Of a stretch of 64,000 nucleotides of DNA, positions 20,036-32,650 are shown piece after piece. Position 1 is the first letter of the stretch. Each line of letters begins with the position of its first letter. The DNA is from Takakia lepidozioides (lineage: Eukaryota > Streptophyta > Takakiopsida > Takakiales > Takakiaceae): positions 60,030,042-60,094,041 of the forward strand of contig CM060734.1 of the NCBI GenBank assembly GCA_030704615.1, given 5' to 3'. Both the position numbers and the translations under genes were made by a program. Under the pieces are notes generated by a model. It did no database searches and was not told the DNA's origin. It saw only the letters and a list, made by a program, of their open reading frames with translations.

Positions 20036-22632
20036 ATGGGTTCGGATGCCAAGGTGAGATTTCAACTCATTCTGATAGCGCTCATTGCAATGACCTTAAG
20101 CGGACTCGGATGCCAATGCTCATGGTATGGAGGTTTCTATGAGGTGTTCCTAACCTTTTTGTTCACTAATTTGTGCGCCAGGACAATCAAGCAGCCGAGG
20201 GTGAGATCAAAGGGGAGAAGCGATGGTCGTTGACCGACTTTGACATTGGAAAGCCTCTCGGCAGGGGCAAGTTCGGGAATGTCTACCTTGCCCGTGCGAA
20301 ACAGGTGAGTGCTCTGGGTCTGTCTCCTCTGTCAGAACAAGCTCCACCTATCTAGTTTAGCTGAAATGTTTCCTCTCGTCTGTTCGCTCCGTGCTTTTCC
20401 TTCCTGGTTATTTAGTAACACACAATAGCAAGTAATATACTGATTGTCAACGGATATCCAAACCCGGCTACAGTGCAAACCCTAGCTCTGCAAAAGTCCA
20501 CGAAAAGGTTGGCCAATCTGTTATTCTGAATTCACACCTCTGTATAGGGCTTGTGCATTTACAGATGATCGATACTGTTTTAAAGTACATGAGACCGTCT
20601 CTCAGGGAGCCTATAAACAACTATTGCTTGTCCTCTGATGAAGTGGTCATAAACCTCAGCATTAATTTGTTGTGGTATGTTGTTTTGAATCACAGTTTCC
20701 TGCTGGTTTTTGCAATCGGTATGCCCTGGTATGGTTGAAAATTAACTCGATTATGTGCGATTGCAGAGCAAGTATGTCGTCGCTTTGAAGGTTTTATTCA
20801 AGAACCAGCTTCAGCAATCCCAAGTTGAGCATCAACTGCGTCGTGAGATTGAGATCCAATCCCACCTTTGCCATCCTAACATTCTTCGCCTGTGCGGGCA
20901 CTTCTATGATCAGCTCAGAACTGGAATGCACACTGTGCTGTGAATTCCATGTTCCATGCCATGAATACCGGTTTCTTCACTACCAACCTGCGACATGATG
21001 AAAAATGTCAGGAAGAGGTCAAAAAGTACATTCAAGAAAGAGAAATGTCTCTAGCGTGATGGTTATATCTTCCTAGTTTCCGTGTGTGGTAGGAAGCACA
21101 TGATGAGATCTTTGGATTCCCCTTCCAACAATTCACTGTGCGGAAAAGTCCTATATCTGATGCTTCTTTCAATGGGATCTGGCGAATGCTTGCATGAGCT
21201 ACATCGTGGGCAGCATTTTTAACAGTCTTATTCACTGTTTCAGTCAAGAGTTTATCTGATGCTTGAGTATGCCGCGAAAGGTGAGCTCTACAAGGAGCTC
21301 CAAAGGTGCAAGGTCTTCAGTGAAAAGAGAGCAGCCACGGTATGATTATGTCCATCCTCCCGTTTCAATCTGTTTGGACCAAATGAAACTGGTGAGTCCC
21401 TCTGCTAAAGACCCTAGATCGCTTTTTTTTATGAGCCTGACGTTTCCAAACCCTATTGCTGTTGTGTAAACTTGATAAAATTCACTCCCAGGTGGGAATC
21501 TATGAATTTTACTTCTGTAGGAAAGCGGCTGGTCTCTTTTGAGATCAACCCTATGGCAGAACACCCAATATGGGAAGGAAAAAGGTATTAGGCTGCCGAT
21601 CTAAATGCCATGTCTTATTGTGCAGTATATTGCCTCCCTTGCCCGCGCTCTGATGTATTGCCATGAGAAGCATGTCATTCACCGTGACATCAAGCCCGAG
21701 AATCTACTGATAGGACTGAAGGTAATCAGATCTCTCATTTTCCGTGTCTTCCGAGTACGCTTATCTATGTCCAATTTCAGTTCTACTCTAATGGCCACAG
21801 TGCTGTCGTTCTAATATAGATTCTGTTGGGCGAGCAGGGTGAGCTGAAAATAGCCGACTTTGGGTGGTCCGTGCATACTTGCAACAGACGCAGGACTCTC
21901 TGTGGAACATTGGATTATCTCCCTCCAGAGATGGGTATGCACCTCACCCTTGTTTTAAGTTTCTGATCTTCAACGTCATGTCCTTATCAGACTGCTAACT
22001 TCTCTGTTCTGTGCTGCAAGAGGGTAAGGAACATGATGCCGGCGTCGACGTGTGGAGCTTGGGCAATCTTTGCTTTGAATTCTTGTATGGCACCCCACCT
22101 TTTGAAGCGAAGAAGCATTCTGACACTTACAAGCGGTAACTAGCTCCCGTTCTGTCCCTAGTTTAATCCTTCCAACTTATGAAACACACTATGATGACAT
22201 ATCAGTACTCGTCAGTTGAAGCTCTTAAGTGAATTCGATACTTGATGGTGCCTTAGTTCAACTTCCGTCAAGCAGAGCCTGTTGATCTAACTTGCTTCCT
22301 TATGCAGTATTGATCGTGTTGATCTGAGATTCCCATCAAAGCCTGTGATTTCTTCATCAGCCCGAGATCTTATCACTCAGGTAATTTGCTGCCCCAAAAT
22401 TCTTTCACTCGTCTGTGGGCTCTGCGCGCACTTGATTTTGCTCTTGCAGTATCACGTTCGCAAGCGATTTCAGCAATATCAGTGAGTCTAATGGAGTGAC
22501 ATGAAATTGATTCGATGTGTGCAGCTCTTGGTGAAAGACTCTACTCAACGATTGCCTCTCCATAAAGTGCTTACACATCCATGGATTGTAAGTAATGCTG
22601 ACCCCAGTGGCGTATACAGTGGCCACAATTGA
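20036..22632 (+). CDS. AUR: Aurora kinase (plant alpha type), nine exons
   Basis: Exons 20036-20053, 20182-20304, 20767-20913, 21244-21339, 21626-21721, 21838-21934, 22021-22135, 22308-22380 and 22525-22632 keep one frame of 290 residues, the usual size for plant Aurora 1/2. Aurora phosphorylates histone H3 and spindle or phragmoplast proteins in mitosis. Visible features: Gly-rich loop LGRGKFGNV (residues 32-40), Lys55, HRDIKPEN from residue 147, DFG 167-169, an activation loop [16 protein letters not shown] with the phospho-threonine at 180, and a C-terminus [12 protein letters not shown]. Eight of nine exons have canonical junctions. The exon 3 end after GHFYDQ reads CAG|CTCAGA, with no GT. 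The next GT in the same phase is at 20935 and would insert seven residues in the beta4-beta5 turn. Asn208 in WSLGNLC replaces the usual Val/Ile. The N-terminus is very short (about 25 residues before the kinase domain), as in alpha Auroras. Confidence 0.9.
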
Positions 22633-25292
22633 CAGAGTAGGTTATGACATCAGTGACTGCGGGAGGAGCCTGTCTTATGCTGAGAATACTGTTCAGGGTT
22701 GAGACAAATCCCATAAGATAGTTTTTCCACTCACCATAACCTGGAGGATTTTCTGATGTGGTCTAAGGCATAGCCAATGTCTGCCTCATCGCCCCTGGGC
22801 AGCGGAACCATTAGTGTTAAAGGGCCAACTTACTCCAGTCGATATATTAAAGATTGGATTACTGCCAGAGAGGTCCACAGGTGCGCAATCGTTTTACAGA
22901 GTTTCCATGTGAGACAAGCAAAGAGTACTATACAGCCATGCTCAGGGATTTGGATGGCAAAATGAAGCACAACTGGTATCATAGTCTTAGACCCTGACCA
23001 TTGCAGGCTATCAGCATCAATGCACAACAATAGTAGACAACCCAACAATTCAGGCATTTCAAATGCAGGGGGCCCGGTGCTATAGTTTGAAAGAGAGGGT
23101 GAATTTTCTTTTATGAAGGTGCAGGCAGGCGTAGCAAAGGCCCAGAGAAACTCCTCGCAGGCCAAAGTCGTAAGGGTCTGGACCCATCAAGTTCGACTGC
23201 AACGAACTGTTAAGAGCAAAAAGCAACATAAAACCAGAGATGCCGCAGAGAAATAGAAATGAAAGGTGATCTCGTGTTGCCTTCACCTTCTCAAACAACA
23301 ACCTTATAGCGTGTCCCTCCGACGTCGACCCAGCCACTGCCTTCCATTCAAGCTTCAAGACCCCCCGTGAGCACTTCTGGCAACCAGGCAACCTCTTTCT
23401 CGTGCGGCGTGGTAGTTAACCACTCCCCTAGCAGAAACAAAAGCTGTGATGCCTGGAGATGAAGAACCTAAAGCAGGTCCACAGTGATGGCACAAAAATA
23501 AGGCCTCTTTGGTAAGACTTCCCCAAAGGTATCGAAGGAAAGAGGAGTTGCCACAGCAGCCAGACAATCAACGAAACAGCTGCGTGCCAGAGCGCATCGC
23601 AACCACCGTCTTCCCTCTACCCCCCATCCCCATGTCGCCGCCATACTTGGCCATGTCAAATGCAACCAGATATCGACCTCTATGCATCTGCCTCGGTCGT
23701 TCACTGCATGGAATGCTGCACCTTCTCTCCCATGGCCATCCTCTTTCACTATCTCCCTCATAGCCCCTGCCCCCTGCAATTGTCCCATTGGCACATAGAT
23801 GAAGTCTTGAAAACCTGTTGCGTTTCGGCAATGCAGACCAGCTTGGGTTTGTGAGATAAAAAGAGATTGGCCTTGTCGATGTTGAGCAATCACTCAATCT
23901 TACTATGTTGCTTTCATTTTTCTTCCAGATTCTAGGACAACGGGATAGAAGCCAGATATTTCTGAAGTTCAGCAATTTCCAGAGCGAATCCTTTGTATCC
24001 TCTTGGAATCGGATGTTGCCACTAAAGTCATGATAAACGGAAACTCAAGCAAACAGCAGTTGTTGACAAAGGTGATCAATGCAATGCATAAAAGTAGCTT
24101 GGAAGAATGGCATGCCCTCTCATGCAGGTGCCCTTGCATGCTGCAGGAGTCTCCTACAACCTTAGCCTATTGCATCAAAATCTATCACTCCTGCTATGAG
24201 TAGTAACTCACATGGTGTAGATACTAGATACAACAACCAAACACTGTTCTCACTGTTTCTTCCCAGGCGAGGTCCCCCTTTCTGCTGTCTTGCCAATCGC
24301 AGGCCTAAATGGGTGTGAGTGGCAAAGTTATCAGGACCTCCTCTATGAATGGGCAGGCAGATGGGAGTCTGGTTCTCTATAACAAGTCTGTAAGATCCCA
24401 CCAGGTACCAATCTTTTGTGGCAGGATCACATGAGCTTGCCGCTTCATTCCTTGCCATGGCTCTCAAATGCTGTGCTCTTACAGAAAATCTTCAAAATGT
24501 TCTGTAATCTCCAACTGTGAAGCGTCATACCATGCGTACAAATGTCCTCATATCAGGAAAGACGTCCGTGGAACGGTGGAGCACTGAATAGAAGGGATGC
24601 ATTCTTTGTCTCTCCGCACCCAAGCAGTGAAGCAAAGGACCGACAGACATGGATTGAGTGAGTGCAAGGTCTCATCAGCCTGGCTTTGTTGAGATGTCAT
24701 CATTATATCTACATGGGGCACAGAGGGCACATGCAACAAAGCAGAACAACAAGAAACTAGCAAATGGAAGGAAATGAAATGAAAGTCCTCACAGGTTGAA
24801 CTTTACATGAGTGCTGAAGCTGATCGACTGACAGGACTGGACCTTATACAATGGCCAGCGTTGATAAGCGTCATTGGTCAGAGCAGAAACCCACTCAAGG
24901 AAAACTTGTTCTTCTTCTGGAATTTCTTCAGTGGACAACTTAGACCAACCCCCTTAGATCACCTTTGCAGTCCCGAATCAACCTTGCATTGACGCAATGT
25001 TGAATCGAGCAGAAATGGGAAACACAAAATGCGGAGAATTGTTCTTTGACAAGGGCAATTCAACATTGCTTCAACGCAAGGTTGTTTTCATTTACAGTGG
25101 AAATGGAAAACAGTACTGGTCACCTTCCTTCACTCTTTTTTTGGACCCCCTTACACAAGGGTTATTTCGTTTCAACTCAACACACTGTTTATCGCTTTCA
25201 CATACACAACGTGAAGAGACTACCACAGGTGCACGAACAACTGAAAATCTTATCTGAGAGCTATTGTAACAAAGAGCATGGGGTAAATGCAG
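22633..25292. other. Intergenic; no gene recognised
   Basis: Both strands have open frames up to ~140 codons (for example minus-strand frames at 23080-23391 and 23468-23975), but none shows a family motif or coherent splicing. No tRNA, LTR or SINE signature is seen. Confidence 0.4.
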
Positions 25293-25855
25293 GAATACTT
25301 GCGGCCAAAAGCGAACGGAAAGCAGTTACTGCTGGTCTCTCGTCTCTGTGTACTAATAACCGGACTTGCCATGGGTGCATTCTCTTGTTTCCTATTTAAG
25401 GTCAGCCTCTGTAATTTCCCAACCCTTTTGAAAGATTTCGTGAACAGGCACCAAGCAGATAGCAAAGTCATGTTGTACTGTCTGAGAACTAAAACTTTGA
25501 AGTAGGCCTTACTTACATGTGAATTTGCTACCCAAGTCTCATCCTCATTCTAGAAAACTGGTTCTATGGCCAGTTGTAACCCACCAATCAAGTTGGATGC
25601 TTTGGTAACACCTAAGTGAGCCAAGAAGCAATTAACAAACATCTTGGGTACAGGTTTAGTGTTCATGCAATCTTTTGTCTGCAGGTCAACATCAGCATAA
25701 ACTTCTTGTTGCTTGTGATTGGGCTGCTAGTATCATCAGCGCTTCCTCCTCTCACTTTTATGCTAATGTGGCCAGCAGTGCCCGTAGGCGCTGCCATAGC
25801 CAGTGCACTGGGTGGCCAAATCTCTTCCATCATAGCCTGGCTGGTACATGCAAAG
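25293..25855 (+). pseudogene. DUR3-like urea transporter, two internal exons
   Basis: Exon 25293-25400 (after ATGCAG, before GTCAGC) encodes EYLRPKANGKQLLLVSRLCV..., and exon 25685-25855 (after CTGCAG, before GTAATT) encodes INFLLLVIGLLVSSALPPLT...GGQISSIIAWLVHAK. The YxRPKAxGKQL motif followed by hydrophobic helices with SSAxPP and IxAWL matches the late transmembrane region of DUR3 urea/proton symporters of the sodium:solute symporter family. Both exons are phase 0 and open. No earlier or later DUR3 exons are found, so about 93 of roughly 700 residues remain. The lack of stops suggests a recent capture, or that the rest is too diverged to see. Confidence 0.65.
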
Positions 25856-28019
25856 GTAATTCTTTGCTCAATAAAGCTTTCATCTCACCATGTTTTAGCA
25901 ACATAGATTTAAAAATGTGATGTTTGGGGAAAGAGAGTGGAAAGAGGCTGATTCTTCCAATTGAAAGAAATTGAAAGAATAGCCGACCAGTTGCCTGGTC
26001 TTCTATAGCATTGTGTGATGAGCCTAGTTGGGAACAGCAGAAAAGGAGAGGAGGTGAAGATGAGGAAGGGGCCAGAGCCACATGTGGTTAGTTTTGCTGG
26101 ATAAAACTCGTTCCGGCCACATCTCCTTCAGAAAGTCTTTTGTTTCCTCCAGACCTTTTATTCATGTGTTCTTGGGTGAGTACAGGCTCACTGTGAACGA
26201 TACCCTCCAGAGGCTGGGCCCCACCATGGACGGCAAAATTTTGTCGATAACAGTGTCAGCTGTCATCTGTGAATGTAAATGAGTTTGTTTCCAGGTTTCA
26301 TACACCAGTGTCAATACATGTCATCTAGAGCTTCATTACCAGATGTCTGTGCATGTCTTCTGATTTATTTTCTGCAAATTTAGTTCTCTCTTTAACCTTA
26401 AGTTCCCAAGCGACCTGAATCGAGTCACTCTGAATTTGCAGTTCCACCTAATTTTTGCAGATCTAATTCGATGGGCCCCACTCCTGAAGCTTTAATGACA
26501 AGGGATCTGTCTCGGGTATGATGCGAAAATAAACAAAAGCTACGACCTACAAAAAATATCTTAGATCACTCATTTACGTTTTGGGCCTGAAAATGGCTTG
26601 TTGACCGCTGACGTGGCAGGTAAACAAGCCCAAAACAGATTGCACTCCAAAGGCCATTTTTGGCAGAAAATTAGCAATTTTGGAAAAAGCACTTCACCTT
26701 GTGGTATGTGAGCATTACATACACACATCCACCATTGGCTTTTAAAACTTTTGTAGAAAAAAAAGTACTTCATTTGGAGGCACATTTTCTCTTGTCAATT
26801 TTGAGATTTCAACCCCCATGTAATTGCATGCATAGCAAGCATAGGTGAAAAATCAGTTGGACCTGCAATTTAGTGGGGTCATAGCCACTCCACTATTGAT
26901 TTGGAAATGGTGGGTCTTGGGGCAAGCAAAATTGGATAAAGCTAGGTTTTGATTTGGTCAAACCAATTTCTTTCTCACTTTTTCTTTGGGACCTGATATT
27001 TGAGGTCCGGGCAAACGCTATAATCTCACAATTTCCAGGGTGGACTTGGCTCCTTTTTTTGTATGTCATGCATAAATGAGCTGGGCCCATTGCTATAAGG
27101 CTGGAATCTCTCCATGATTTTTGGATGATTTTTGGTAGGTTTCTAGGGGCAATTTACTGCAGTTGGGTACCCAAAATTGTTCAAAAGTCCAAAAAGGGCT
27201 CGGGAAATTAAGGGTTAAGCCCTTCTTACCCCCCATCATCCAAGGGATGAACCTTATACTTATGTGCATATCTACGAGATCCATGTCCTCTCAATAATAC
27301 AGGCAAATTGACTGTTGCATTCGGGCGATTATAACAAACTAATATGCCACAATTTGTAAATATATTCAAAAATTGCATGTAAAAAATGTTTTTGACCACA
27401 AAATTGAAGTATCGAATTGAATCTTTCTAGACAATGGCCCTCCATAATCTGATTATATGGCACCTAAACTACTGCCTCCCCAAAAAATCAGTCCAAAATT
27501 CCAAAAATTCAGATAGGATGCTTTGTATGTGAAATCTGGGGGGTAAATTATCTTGTTTTGGCTTCTTTCCCAAGTACACCCATCAAGTTACATTTGTTTT
27601 CCAATTCCTCTAGGTATTTTCTTTTAATTAATTGATTCATGTTTGCTGTTTTTTTGTTTTGGGGGGCCTGCTTTTGCAAAGCCCACTATTTACTAATTTA
27701 GTAAATAATACCCCCTGTTCTAAAATTTAAAAATAAAAAATAGTAGGTAGTAAGAGGGGGGCCTCCCTTATATACCCTCTTAGGGCGGTGGGACCCTTCT
27801 AGAAGCCCCCACCCATTAAGGCCCTGGACACATGTCAACCCTACAAGACTCCCTATTCTAAATTTGGCCAAGTCCTCCCTTCTTTTTTTTTGGACCCCTC
27901 ATCTCATTCCTTAATACACGTGGCCTTCCCACATAAGAAACACTAGCGGAGACTAGATGCAAAAGAGAGAGAAGGATTGGAGTATGGAAACTTACCTCTC
28001 TTGATAGTAGGTTTTACCC
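25856..28019. other. Long non-coding stretch
   Basis: AT-rich sequence without long coherent frames. A possible LINE-flanking region starts after about 27990. No tRNA-like boxes or terminal repeats are noticed. Confidence 0.4.
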
Positions 28020-30600
28020 AACCCTCTGGTGGGGCGCTGAATGGGCAGTGAGGCACGAGTGGCACCTTGGGAAGGGACAAGATTCTGCCCCAATCTGCTT
28101 CTAGCAGAGAGATGGTTAATGGTGTTGTTTCAAAGCCCTTCCGTCTTTTCGCCCGGTTAGATAGGGATGTCCGCTTTCCCCATTCCTCTTCCTCATTGCA
28201 GCTGATGGACTTGGTTGCAATCCCACCTCGACATCATTGGTCTCTGGGTCCTAGTATCATCCTTCTTCCTCCTATAGTATCTTGAGACCTCCATGTATGC
28301 AGGACAAAGTTTGGCTATAGTTCTTCTGAAAATGTTTCCAGAATGCTTAGTGCCTTATCTACCTTTTGTCATGCCTCTGGTCTGAAAGTCAATTGGGGCA
28401 AAACGGTGGGCTTGCTGTCCAGACTTAAAGAGAACTCGGCTTCTTCCCATCGTCTTCCATGGGGCCGTGAAGTCAATCTCTCTTGGCTGCCAGACTGGAG
28501 CTCTCATACCTTGCTAGGGCATCAAATTGGCCACGACCTCAGTGACCTTCAAATATGTGAATCTGTTTTAGCATCCATCAAAAAGAATCTCGCTTACTGG
28601 AATTCAATTCTCTTATCCATTACGGGGAAAGCTCTTGTGGCCAACCAAGTCATTCTTGCTTCCTCTTGGTTTGCTTCCTCAGTCTGGTCTCCAGGGGCAG
28701 ATGTAATTGAGAAAATCAAGAGGCTTGTGCCGAATTTCATTTGGGGGGCTTCTCAATCTGACCCAACCGTCGAGCTCTTGTCAGTTGGGATCAGATCACA
28801 CAAAACAAGAAAAACGGAGGCCTTGGAAGTCCTGCTGGTTCCAGATACTCAAATCTGCGCTTTCCTTGCAAAATGGGTTCCTAGAATTTTTTCAAACTTG
28901 TCTGCACCGTGGAGCATTCTGGTTAAGTAGCCGTCACCTCTTACATACCATCCCTTCTTCCTCTTCTCTCTGGCCTGCTTCACTGAGGTGGACAGTGCAG
29001 GGGGGGAACACCAACAAGGTTTCTCAAGTTGGCTCTGTTGCTTGGAGATCCATATGGACAGCTTGGGTAAGAATCCGCCCCTTCCTTGTTCAAACCACCC
29101 CTTCCATCCCAGAAGAAGCTTTGAGACAGCCATTCTTCGGCAATTTCAATAGAGATTCTTCAGATCTGGTTATTTGCTCCTCTAGATGGGCTCACTGGGA
29201 GGCGGCCAACATCTCCCATTTTTCCCATATCTGGGACAATGGTTCACTATTAACCTGTGCTGAAGCTACAGCTGCTCTCTCCTCCAGAAGGGCTGCTGGC
29301 CGGGGCTGGGAGTTTGTTACTCGTGACATCCCTGACAATTGGATTTCCCTTTGTTCGTTTCACCTAACCAAAGAAGTTTGCCTGCTTGGTTGGGGGCTGA
29401 CTTACCTGCTGGAAAATCGGCGTTCTTTGCAATGTTTAGAACAGGCTCTTCCCTCTCTGGTTGGAAGATCTGGACAGGTCTTGGCCTCGGGCTCTTTGTT
29501 CTCCCCTGAATTTGCAGATATGGAGGCGGATCAGCTTTTTGCTATCCGGATAATTTGTTGGGCAACTGGAAACATCAACCCTCTTTGAAGAACGGCCTTC
29601 ATGTAAACCCATTCCTCTGCTGGTTCCTCTCGACCCCAATCTCTCTCCTCCAGTTTGATCCAGGTGAATGGATGTGGATGGACTTGAAGCATAGCCATTT
29701 CTTTTCATATGATTCGGTTAAGATGGGGTCTTCTTTGATCAAACCCGCCTGTTGCTTCAACTCCAAGTGGTCTGCTTAATGGTCACACATCACGGACTGC
29801 CCCTCTTCTTGATCTATGATTTGGAAGGATGTTTGGAGGAAAGACAGAGCGGCAAGTCAAAAACCACTTCAATGACCCTGATGTTTTCTGCACAACTTGT
29901 CAGCTCCAGATTCCGATTCCTGAGTCTATCGAACATTGTTTAACTGACTGTCCTCTGGCTTTCAGGGTTTGGCCTTGTGTGATTTACTTTTATGGTCCTT
30001 GGAAGTCTTTGTCTGCTCCAGCCAGATCCACTCTTTTGTTAAACTTTGTAAATGGTCATCTCTGATCGGACTGCCCGGTGGGCAACCCTCAGAGCTCACA
30101 CTTTGTGGAACATCTGGAAAGCAAGATGCATACTTGTTTTTGATGCAAGACCGATTAGTCTCGTACCCAGTTTTCTTATGAGCCTCTGAAGAGAAAACGT
30201 GGTTCTTTAGTTCCCCTCTGCTCTGTTTATTCGTGTCAGGGTCTCGTACCTGGCAGTCCTTTGTGTCTCTCAAGAGGAATAGTGATAGTTTTTAGAATTG
30301 CCTCCTGCTGGTTCCCCTCTGATCTGTTTTGTTACTGCCTTCGTACCCCTGGTTCATCCTTTTCACTCACTCGCAATTCCCACAGCGCTCTGCTGCCCAC
30401 CTTCAGCAGTTTGCTACTCAGCCCCCAATTCTTTAGCACTTCGGTTTCCAAGCTTTGCCTTCCTGGGTCAGCCTCTCTATGGCATCCTTCTTTAGAGGTT
30501 ATATTTTCCTCTTTGTTCTCCTCCTGTACTCCTTTTTCCTTATTAATAAAATTTTGCAGGCCTTTGTCCCCTGTTGAAAGAGAGAGAGAGATGACTCCGG
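28020..30600 (+). mobile_element. L1-type LINE, 5'-truncated and decayed
   Basis: It begins inside the reverse transcriptase: VSKPFR.. followed, in shifted frame, by GCPLSPFLFLIAADGLG (about 28150-28215). It continues with the RT tail (28343-28930: ASGLKVNWGKTVGLL, YWNSILLSITGKALVANQVI, NFIWGAS) and a zf-RVT-like end CTTCQ...EHCLTDCPLAFRVWP (about 29890-29975). The 3' end has AATAAAATTTTG at 30545 and an AGAGAGAG tract near 30580. The layout matches the LINE at 1.1-4.3 kb (compare SGFKVNWGK and NFIWGA), but the sequence is diverged. Several frameshifts. Confidence 0.82.
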
Positions 30601-31125
30601 GCCGGCGTAACTAAGACCCACTTGGCCTTGCGGCTGCTGGCGCTTTTCAGGGGTGGGCCCTATTCCCATGTTCAAATAATACTACTACTAATAATAATAA
30701 TGAAGTGAAGTTACCGTGAGATATGAAATATTACCAGATGCAGACAAAGACAAGACAAAGTTGCTTTAACGTCCAGTGACTGCTGCTCAACACACAGGCC
30801 ATCGAGGGCCCAATGGACGGTCTGAAGGCACATGTTGCACAGGCGAGGGGTAACCGGCATTTAGGTTGCTAAGGAGATTCGGATCTTCACAGCTTCTTGG
30901 CACAGATCTGAGAGAGGGAGAGGAGGGGGCAGGGGGAGGACGGGATTGATCGAGGGAGGGAGGGAGGGAGGGAGGGAGGGACGAGAGAGGGGATGTGATA
31001 GAGAGGGCCAATGGATCTTCTTTGATGTGGGTATCGGTTGGGGGAGGGTTTTGTGGGGAGTTGTAGTGGTGGTGGCACTTGGTGGAGTAACAAGGGTTGG
31101 CGCAAGCGGTTGGGAATCGGCGGGA
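30601..31125 (+). promoter_or_regulatory. 5' flank of the SMO2-type gene with GGGA repeat
   Basis: A perfect GAGG/GGGA tract covers about 30951-30980, followed by GAGAGAGG. This purine-rich run lies 145-175 bp before the ATG, where plant core promoters often carry GA-rich elements. The open frame continues upstream through the repeat from 30946, but that extension is low-complexity and not part of the family. Confidence 0.45.
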
Positions 31126-31956
31126 ATGGCTTCTTCGTTGCTAGAGGCTGGATGGCTGTGGTTGACCAACAATTTCAGTGATTTTCAGCTAGCGGCGCTG
31201 GGAAGCTTCTTCATTCACGAAGGTGTGTTTTTCCTGTCAGGTCTGCCATTTCTTTTGATGGAGAGTTGGGGGCTGCAAAAGTACAAGATTCAAGGCAAGG
31301 TGAATACGCCAGCGGCACAGCAAAAGTGTGTCTTGAAGCTACTGCTGTACCATACCTGTGTCAATCTGCCCCTCATTACCTTGTCTTACCCGGTCTTCAA
31401 GTACATGGGCTTCACCAGCAAATTGCCCCTCCCATCCTGGAAGGTAGTGTGTTTTCAGATCCTGTCATACTTCATCATGGAGGACTTCATCTTCTACTGG
31501 GGCCATCGCATCTTGCACACCAAGTGGCTCTATAAGCATGTCCACAGTGTACACCACGAGTATGCCACACCATTTGGGTTAACCTCAGAATATGCTCATC
31601 CATTGGAGATTCTGTTTCTTGGTTTCGCCACCATTTTTGGGCCTGCCATCACTGGTCCTCACCTACTCACACTCTGGATATGGATGAGCCTGCGGGTGCT
31701 GGAGACTGTGGAGGCTCACTGTGGCTACGACTTTCCTTGGAGCCTTTCCAGAGTTTTTGCTTTCTATGGGGGAGCCGAATTCCATGATTATCACCATCGG
31801 TTGCTCTACACCAAGTCAGGGAACTACTCATCTACTTTCACCTACATGGACTGGATCTTTGGTACAGACAAGGGGTACAGGAAGCTGAAGGCTTTGAGGA
31901 ACAACCCAGATGAAAAGGCAAGCAATTTGGAGGCAAGTAAGGTGGAGGCAAGTTGA
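31126..31956 (+). CDS. SMO2: Sterol C4-methyl monooxygenase, SMO2 type
   Basis: A single-exon frame of 276 residues belongs to the fatty-acid hydroxylase / sterol desaturase family. The enzyme oxidises the C4 methyl group of sterol precursors in the ER, using a di-iron centre. The three histidine boxes are complete: HRILH at 127-131, HSVHH at 140-144 and HDYHH at 220-224. Hydrophobic segments (about 22-46, 71-92, 107-125 and 160-190) fit an ER membrane protein. The length is close to Arabidopsis SMO2 (about 266). The start MASSLLEAGW matches the family N-terminus, so I prefer 31126 over the longer upstream frame. The C-terminal tail (EKASNLEASKVEAS) is a small repeat extension without an ER KKxx signal. 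The gene has no introns. Confidence 0.92.
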   Translation: MASSLLEAGWLWLTNNFSDFQLAALGSFFIHEGVFFLSGLPFLLMESWGLQKYKIQGKVNTPAAQQKCVLKLLLYHTCVNLPLITLSYPVFKYMGFTSKLPLPSWKVVCFQILSYFIMEDFIFYWGHRILHTKWLYKHVHSVHHEYATPFGLTSEYAHPLEILFLGFATIFGPAITGPHLLTLWIWMSLRVLETVEAHCGYDFPWSLSRVFAFYGGAEFHDYHHRLLYTKSGNYSSTFTYMDWIFGTDKGYRKLKALRNNPDEKASNLEASKVEAS

Positions 31957-32380
31957 AGTCCATCAGAGAAGGTGCACTACTATAAATTACCGTGTTTTTT
32001 TCTCGACAAGCAGTGAAGGGTCTGAATCCATATAAGAATTAAGAAAATCTCGATCCGTGTTTTCTCATTACATGAGCAGTGTTGTACTCTTGCATGTTTT
32101 CACCTGAGCATAAACTGTGATCACGCCTGGTGAGCCCTTCACCAAGGTAGTTTCTGTTCCCTATGTTTCCGGGACGCAAGGTCTATGGCCAACAGGCTAC
32201 GGCAAACAAAGTCTTATGAGTACATTCTCTCATTTTTCTCTCCTCTTCTTTTTTGGTTTTCACTAGGAAAGGGGGATCAAACTTAATAATACACCAAATT
32301 GGAACACAACCTTGGACAACAGAATTGGCCTCTTTATTATGAGGATGTCTCTTATCTGCTTACTCTGCCATCATTCATGG
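31957..32380. other. 3' flank of SMO2-type gene
   Basis: No clear polyadenylation signal stands out and no other gene is seen. Confidence 0.3.
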
Positions 32381-32399
32381 TCAACGGACCTTCAGTCTC

Positions 32400-32650
32400 T
32401 CTCTCGTTCTCTCTATCTAGAGCCCATACCCTACCAGCTCTTATGTTTGCAGATGACTTTGCAGGCATAGGAGAGACTGCATCCAATCTTCAGGAGTTGA
32501 TTGATTGCGCAAAGAGATACTTTGACCTTTGGGGCTAGGGGCTAACGTCAGTAAATGCGCTGTAGTGGCATTCAATGACTGTGGGGAGGGAGGAGACGGT
32601 CTCATGGATCTTGGTGTTTGCGATGATAGCTTTTCCATCGCGTTCACAGG
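32400..32650 (+). mobile_element. LINE reverse transcriptase fragment
   Basis: LMFADDFAGIGETASNLQEL carries the FADD catalytic box, and after a one-base shift VSKCAVVAFND follows. This is motif C and the following helix of a non-LTR RT, isolated from the rest of the element. The family differs from the other LINEs in the window. Confidence 0.65.

Noticed and set aside
23080-23975. A minus-strand gene
   Set aside because: Long frames overlap in two phases, with no motif and no good splice sites.
30946-31125. N-terminal extension of the SMO2-type protein
   Set aside because: The frame is open because of the GGGA repeat; the family N-terminus begins at the ATG at 31126.
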